The position numbers and the translations under genes were made by a program. Below the pieces are notes generated by a model, which saw nothing but the letters and a program-made list of their open reading frames with translations, was not told the origin of the DNA and searched no databases. A DNA stretch of 9,144 nt from positions 1 through 9,144 of the forward strand of contig JAWLCQ010000184.1 in the NCBI GenBank assembly GCA_041687095.1, given 5' to 3'. Below are positions 5,570 to 9,144 of the stretch, piece by piece; positions within the stretch are counted from its first letter, which is position 1, and every line of letters begins with the position of its first letter. The DNA is from JAWLCQ01 sp041687095 (GTDB lineage Bacteria; Planctomycetota; Phycisphaerae; SM23-33).

Positions 5570-6331
5570 ATGGAAAGCAAGATCACGGCCCTGCTGGCGC
5601 TGCAGGCGGTGGAGCGTCAACTGGCGCAGGTACGCGGACGCCTGCGGGCGCGCAAGAGCGGCGTATCCGCGCAGCAGAAGAAGATCGACCAGTTGCGCGC
5701 CGATTACGACGCCCTGCGCGAGAAGGCCTTGACCCGCCGCCGGGACGCCGACCGCCTCGAGCTGGACCTCCGCCAGCGCGACGAGCAGGTCACCAAGCAG
5801 CGCGCCGCGCTGAACACGGCGAAGACCAACAAGGAATACGCCGCCATCCTCACCCACATCAACACCCTCCGCGCCGACAACTCCAAGCTCGAGGAGGAGG
5901 CCCTGGCGATCATCCAGGAAGTGGAGGTCATCAACCAGGACGCCGCCAAACTCCTCGCCCAGGTCGAGCAGGAGCAGCAGCGCCTCACCGAGATCCAGAA
6001 CTTCACCTCCGGGGAGATCGAGCGCCTCGAGACCATGGCCGCCGACCTCTCCCAGAAGCGCGTCGCCGCCGCCCAGGCCGTCGCCCCCGAGATCCTCGAG
6101 CAGTTCGACCGCCTCGCCGAAACTTACGAGGGCGAGGCGATGGCCCTGATCGAGCCCCAGGGCGGCAGCGCCCGCAAGGGCCCCGAGTCCTACGTCTGCG
6201 GCGGGTGCTACATGACGCTCAGCCCCGAGCACGTCGTCGCCCTCCTCAGCCGCGAGGATCTCCGCACCTGCAACAACTGCGGCCGCATCCTCTACCTCCA
6301 GCAACACGCCGACAAGGCCAAGAGCAAGTAG
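5570..6331 (+). CDS. Coiled-coil protein with C-terminal C4 zinc ribbon (DUF164 family)
   Basis: This 253-residue protein belongs to the family with a long N-terminal coiled-coil hairpin and a C-terminal zf-RING_7-type zinc ribbon, represented by Chlamydia CT398, Helicobacter HP0958 and Mycobacterium Rv2229c. Residues 1 to about 175 are heptad-rich, Leu/Gln/Glu/Arg helices containing the family signature KTNKEYAAI (about 85-93). The zinc ribbon has C210, C213 (CGGC) and C234, C237 (CNNC), the four expected ligands. There is no signal peptide or membrane segment. The molecular role is uncertain: HP0958 binds RNA and the flagellar sigma factor, and CT398 binds sigma54, so nucleic-acid or sigma-factor binding is plausible but not shown. 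The ATG is preceded by GAAGAGGG eight bases upstream. It is followed after 31 bases by a ribonuclease HI gene on the same strand, probably in one transcript. Confidence 0.9.
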   Translation: MESKITALLALQAVERQLAQVRGRLRARKSGVSAQQKKIDQLRADYDALREKALTRRRDADRLELDLRQRDEQVTKQRAALNTAKTNKEYAAILTHINTLRADNSKLEEEALAIIQEVEVINQDAAKLLAQVEQEQQRLTEIQNFTSGEIERLETMAADLSQKRVAAAQAVAPEILEQFDRLAETYEGEAMALIEPQGGSARKGPESYVCGGCYMTLSPEHVVALLSREDLRTCNNCGRILYLQQHADKAKSK

Positions 6332-6362
6332 CCCCGCGTCCCCGGAAAGGAATCCGCCGACC

Positions 6363-6803
6363 GTGACTGCCGACCAACCCCTCCGGCTCGAAGCGTTCAT
6401 TGATGGCGGCGCGCGCGGGAACCCCGGTCCCGCGGCCGCGGGCGTGGTCCTGCGCACCCGCGACGACAAGACCGTGGTGCACGAGCAGGGCATCTTCCTC
6501 GGCCGCACCACCAACAACGTCGCCGAGTACCAGGGCCTCCTCGCCGCCCTCCGCGCCGCGGCCAACCTGCACGCCGCCGAACTGCACGTGTACAGCGACT
6601 CGGAACTGCTCGTCCGCCAGGTGAACGGGCAGTACCGCGTCCGCCAGCCGCACCTGCAGGTCCTCCACCAGCAGGCGGCGGCGCTCGCCCGCGGCGTGCC
6701 CAAGTTCACGATCTCCCACGTCCGCCGCGAGCACAACACCCACGCCGACCACCTCGTCAACCTCGCCCTCAACGCCGGGCGCGACGTCGACGGGGACGCG
6801 TAG
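6363..6803 (+). CDS. rnhA: Ribonuclease HI
   Basis: This 146-residue protein is a single-domain RNase HI, which cuts the RNA strand of RNA-DNA hybrids and so removes R-loops and primers. The four acidic active-site residues are all present: D14 (FIDGGARGNPGP), E55 (NVAEYQGLL), D79 (YSDSELLV) and D129 (REHNTHADHLVNLA). The length and the IDGGARGNPG and NTHADHLVN motifs are those of the compact subgroup found in archaea, actinobacteria and planctomycetes, which lacks the basic handle loop of the E. coli enzyme. There is no N-terminal hybrid-binding domain or fused phosphatase domain. The start is GTG, with AAAGGA about 11 bases upstream; no ATG is available before the active-site aspartate. It lies 31 bases after the zinc-ribbon gene. 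In Mycobacterium the equivalent pair is Rv2229c-Rv2228c, so the linkage is conserved across phyla. Confidence 0.92.
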   Translation: MTADQPLRLEAFIDGGARGNPGPAAAGVVLRTRDDKTVVHEQGIFLGRTTNNVAEYQGLLAALRAAANLHAAELHVYSDSELLVRQVNGQYRVRQPHLQVLHQQAAALARGVPKFTISHVRREHNTHADHLVNLALNAGRDVDGDA

Positions 6804-6950
6804 CAGACCGCGCCCGCTCCCCCAGACGCCGCTCAATGCAGCCCGAGTCTGTGACGAGGACGGGAAGGGGAATTGCGGATTGCGGATTGGGGATTGTGGA
6901 TTCCTGTGATTCCCAACGGAATGCGAGTTCGAGGGGTCGGCAAGCAGGAC

Positions 6951-7066
6951 GCGTGACGCCCCAAAGGCAAGCCACGGGCAGCTCCCTTATGGAACCGGGA
7001 CTCCGCTTGCGTGACGCCCCAAAGGCAAGTCACGGGCAACTCTTTCGCGGAAGCTGGACTCCGCTT
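6951..7066. repeat. 58-bp tandem duplication inside the inverted-repeat element
   Basis: Units 6951-7008 and 7009-7066 agree at 49 of 58 positions. They begin GCGTGACGCCCCAAAGGCAA and end GGACTCCGCTT, with the differences concentrated in the middle. The sequence after the second unit (GCCTTTTTGGCGTCACGCGTC) is the reverse complement of the unit start, so either unit can fold back on it. Confidence 0.8.
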
Positions 7067-7127
7067 GCCTTTTTGGCGTCACGCGTCATGCGCGTCCCCG
7101 GTGAATTCCCATGCTGTGTCGGTTGGA

Positions 7128-7159
7128 CGTGGTTGCTCCGCTGCGCTCCGCAAACCACG
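7128..7159. repeat. Hairpin with the CTCCGCTGCGCTCC motif
   Basis: CGTGGTT (7128-7134) pairs with AACCACG (7153-7159), and the inside is nearly self-complementary. The 14-mer CTCCGCTGCGCTCC at 7136-7149 is identical to 5427-5440 in the long hairpin after rnr. It is therefore one copy of a dispersed intergenic repeat, here nested in the inverted-repeat element. Confidence 0.6.
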
Positions 7160-7261
7160 GCACCCTCGCGTCACGCGTCACGCCTCGGGCTTGCAGACCC
7201 TTCGAATTCGCATTTCGTTGGGAATCGCAGGAATCGGCAATCCGCAATCCCCAATCCGCAA

Positions 7262-7290
7262 TTCCTTCCGGGCTTCGCTGGTGCTACACT
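7262..7290 (+). promoter_or_regulatory. Possible extended -10 promoter of the LEPR-XLL gene
   Basis: TGCTACACT (7282-7290) fits an extended -10 element (TG, one base, TACACT). A weak -35-like TTCCTT (7262-7267) lies 17 bases before the hexamer and overlaps the end of the right inverted-repeat arm. It would give a leader of about 80 bases. The -35 match is poor, so this is tentative. Confidence 0.35.
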
Positions 7291-7377
7291 CTTCCTTCTC
7301 GCACTGGCTCGGGGAGCGTCGGGCGTAGCGTCGCGCGGGCGGTGCGGAGGGAAAAGGGAACCGTGAGGTACGCTGCC

Positions 7378-9144
7378 ATGCTGTCCGAAACTGCTGTCCG
7401 CCCCGCCCGTGACCACCGTGCGCCCGCCCCCCCGCTCTTGCTGGAGACGCTCGAGCCGCGCCTCCTGCTCAGTGCGTCCGTGACGGACCTGTCCCCGATG
7501 CTGCTGGGGACGGAGTGGACCTACGACGCCGTGCACGACGGGGTGGCGGGGACGACCGTCCGCCGCGTCACCAGCACCAACGCCAACGTCAACGGCCGAC
7601 CGACCGTCGAGTTCTCGACGTCGTGGAACGGCAGCGCGTGGACGACGTGGTACGTCAACGTCGAGAACGACCGGCTGCTGCTCTGGCGGGAGGGGCTGGT
7701 GGACGACAGTTGGTTCGGGGCGGGGACGATCACGGCGGCGGAGAGCTACGCGACGGGCTGGACGAAGGCGGTGGGGCCGCTGGCGGCGTCGGGGAGCTTC
7801 TCGGGCTCGGGGGCCCTGAGCGGGACCACCTCCGAGGGCACGTCGTGGACGGGCTCGTTCAGCGAGCAGACGACGTACTCGACGGTAACGGTGACGGTCC
7901 CGGGGGGGACGTTCCCGGCGTTGCGGTTCGACTCGACGGCCAACATCACCCGCAACTTCAGCTATGGGGGCTCCCCGTGGCAGGTCGTATCGCAGGAGTT
8001 GAACAGCTTCTGGTACACCGAGGGGCTGGGCGTCGTCCAGCACATCGAGCAGTGGACGGACTGGACCTACGTCAACAGCGCGCTGGTGGAGACGGACACG
8101 GGGAGCACGAGCGAGGCGCTGCGGCTGTTCAACGGCGCGGCGCCCTCCCAGCGGCCGGACCTGGCGTTCCTGCAGTACGCGGGGATCGCGGGCAACTACA
8201 CCGCCGGGCAGGCGATCCGCGGGAGCGTGCAGTTGACCAACGCGGGCCCGGGGACGGCGGCGGGGTTCCGCTACGAGGCTCGCCTGTCGGCCGACCACGT
8301 CTGGGGCAACGCCGACGACGTCGTCGTCCTCTCCCTCCCCGAGTCCGACACGATCATCGGCTGGGAGGCGTGGTGGGAGCACAACCTGGGGACGGTGCCC
8401 GCCTCCACCCCGGCCGGGGCTTACTACTTCGCCATCGTCGTCGACGAGGACGGGGCGGTCTCGGAACTCAACGAAACCAACAACGTCCTGTGGACCGACG
8501 CGCCCTCCGTCATCGTCTGGGCCGGGCCGCCCGACCTCACCATCGCCAACGCCGACCACACCGCCGCAGGCCCCCTGCTGCCCGGGGAGTCCTTCACGTG
8601 GCGGCGGTTCGTGCACAACGGGGGGTACGGGCCCACCACGCCCTTCCACGTCGAGGCCCGCCTGTCCACCGACCAGGTCTGGGGCAACGCCGACGACATC
8701 GTCCTCGCCCGCCAGAGCGTCTCGGACTCCCTCGTCCCCCCCACCGGGGCGTGGGCGACCGACACCGCCACCGTCCCCTGGAACTGCCCGGGGGGGACGT
8801 ACTACTTCGGCGTGATGGCCGACGCGTCCTCCGAGGTCTCCGAGGTCTCCGAGGCCAACAACATCCTCTGGTCCGCCTCCGCGGAGATCCGCGTCGTGGA
8901 CCTCGCGGGCCTGTTCAACGAGAGCGACTACCTCGCCCGCTACCCCGAGGTCGCCGCCGCCGTCACCAGCGGCGCGCTCGCCAGCGGCTACCAGCACTTC
9001 GCCCTGTGGGGCATGGCGGAAAACCGCTCGCCCAACCCGTTCTTCGACGCCCAGTACTACTTCGCCCGCAACCCCGACATCGCCGCCGCCGGACTGCCCG
9101 CCTTCCGGCACTTCGTCCTCTGGGGGCAGGCCGAGAACCGCGCC
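7378..9144 (+). CDS. LEPR-XLL secreted protein with CARDB-like domains (C-terminus beyond window)
   Basis: The frame stays open for 589 codons to the window end, so the protein is incomplete. Near its start (about residues 24-34) is ETLEPRLLLSAS, the LEPR-XLL signature of planctomycete extracellular or surface proteins, thought to act in export. Residues about 35-255 form a Thr/Ser/Gly/Trp-rich, probably beta-rich region that I do not recognise. Two related CARDB-like adhesion modules follow (about 262-380 and 384-505), each with PDL near its start, EARLSxDxVWGNADD in the middle and a closing ExNNxLW. From 512 onward there are two copies of a short repeat with FxxxYY/YL, NPDIAAAG or YPEVAAAV, HFxLWGxAENR; similar repeats occur in large bacterial exoproteins. 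The likely role is surface adhesion or matrix. The ATG has GAGG nine bases upstream; an in-frame GTG at 7363 with AAAGGG upstream is a real alternative. Confidence 0.85.
   Translation, partial: MLSETAVRPARDHRAPAPPLLLETLEPRLLLSASVTDLSPMLLGTEWTYDAVHDGVAGTTVRRVTSTNANVNGRPTVEFSTSWNGSAWTTWYVNVENDRLLLWREGLVDDSWFGAGTITAAESYATGWTKAVGPLAASGSFSGSGALSGTTSEGTSWTGSFSEQTTYSTVTVTVPGGTFPALRFDSTANITRNFSYGGSPWQVVSQELNSFWYTEGLGVVQHIEQWTDWTYVNSALVETDTGSTSEALRLFNGAAPSQRPDLAFLQYAGIAGNYTAGQAIRGSVQLTNAGPGTAAGFRYEARLSADHVWGNADDVVVLSLPESDTIIGWEAWWEHNLGTVPASTPAGAYYFAIVVDEDGAVSELNETNNVLWTDAPSVIVWAGPPDLTIANADHTAAGPLLPGESFTWRRFVHNGGYGPTTPFHVEARLSTDQVWGNADDIVLARQSVSDSLVPPTGAWATDTATVPWNCPGGTYYFGVMADASSEVSEVSEANNILWSASAEIRVVDLAGLFNESDYLARYPEVAAAVTSGALASGYQHFALWGMAENRSPNPFFDAQYYFARNPDIAAAGLPAFRHFVLWGQAENRA

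Larger units (their letters stand above)
6869..7265. mobile_element. MITE-like element with 77-bp terminal inverted repeats
   Basis: The left arm (6869-6945) and right arm (7189-7265) are reverse complements at 68 of 77 positions with no gaps. The outer ends consist of GGATTGC-like heptamers (GGAATTGCGGATTGCGGATT), the inner ends of GATTCCCAACG and GCAAGC. The 397-bp element contains no credible gene. Inside are a 58-bp tandem duplication, an inner inverted repeat (ACGCGTGACGCC and GGCGTCACGCGT types, about 6948-6971 with 7064-7090) and a hairpin at 7128-7159. The nested symmetry and lack of a transposase fit a non-autonomous miniature inverted-repeat element. No clear target-site duplication is visible, and the exact ends could extend a few bases further. 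A cruciform or regulatory region is the alternative. Confidence 0.72.

Noticed and set aside
5072..6772. 566-codon open frame on the minus strand
   Set aside because: It runs antisense to the zinc-ribbon and RNase HI genes and the end of rnr; its composition is that of a shadow frame.
6869..7265. Insertion sequence with a transposase, or an integron attC site
   Set aside because: No frame within it resembles a transposase, and the arms are far longer and simpler than attC core sites. A non-autonomous inverted-repeat element fits better.
7171..9111. 646-codon open frame on the minus strand
   Set aside because: It is antisense to the LEPR-XLL protein, which has a recognised signature and repeated domains. 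The minus-strand translation is Arg/Gly/Val/Asp-rich with no recognisable domain.

Overview
The window is GC-rich bacterial chromosome, most likely from a member of the Planctomycetota. The strongest clue is the protein that runs off the right end: it carries the LEPRLLLSA signature of the LEPR-XLL class of secreted planctomycete proteins, followed by CARDB-like domains. A YlbF-family protein, an RNase R with a lysine-rich tail, and intergenic regions full of stem-loop repeats fit this. No tRNA, rRNA, CRISPR array or transposase gene is visible.

Layout, left to right. A sugar-phosphate isomerase/epimerase-like TIM-barrel gene lies on the minus strand (40-900). Upstream of it is a long leader that begins at a promoter with both consensus hexamers (1295-1325, minus). 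The leader first encodes a 27-codon ORF with a good ribosome binding site (1185-1268), then two overlapping, mutually exclusive stem-loops. An intergenic stretch follows with a hairpin and an 8-bp-period repeat (1601-1646). Next is a minus-strand YlbF/YmcA-family gene (1659-2006). About 960 bp without a gene (2007-2969) hold two GAA microsatellites, a run of 12 G, several hairpins and an array of four stem-loop repeats. This leads directly into rnr (RNase R, 2970-5273, plus).

Right of rnr is a 103-nt near-symmetrical hairpin (5356-5458), then a promoter and a probable two-gene operon: a coiled-coil/C4 zinc-ribbon protein (5570-6331) and a ribonuclease HI (6363-6803). The same gene pair occurs in actinobacteria. 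A 397-bp element with 77-bp terminal inverted repeats and no coding capacity (6869-7265, MITE-like) separates this operon from the LEPR-XLL protein gene (7378 to the window end, incomplete).

Several genes concern RNA turnover (RNase R, RNase HI, and possibly the YlbF-family protein), but they are not one operon. The observations most worth a second look are the leader-peptide/attenuator arrangement before the TIM-barrel gene, the hairpin array ahead of RNase R, and the MITE-like element whose right end abuts the LEPR-XLL promoter region.
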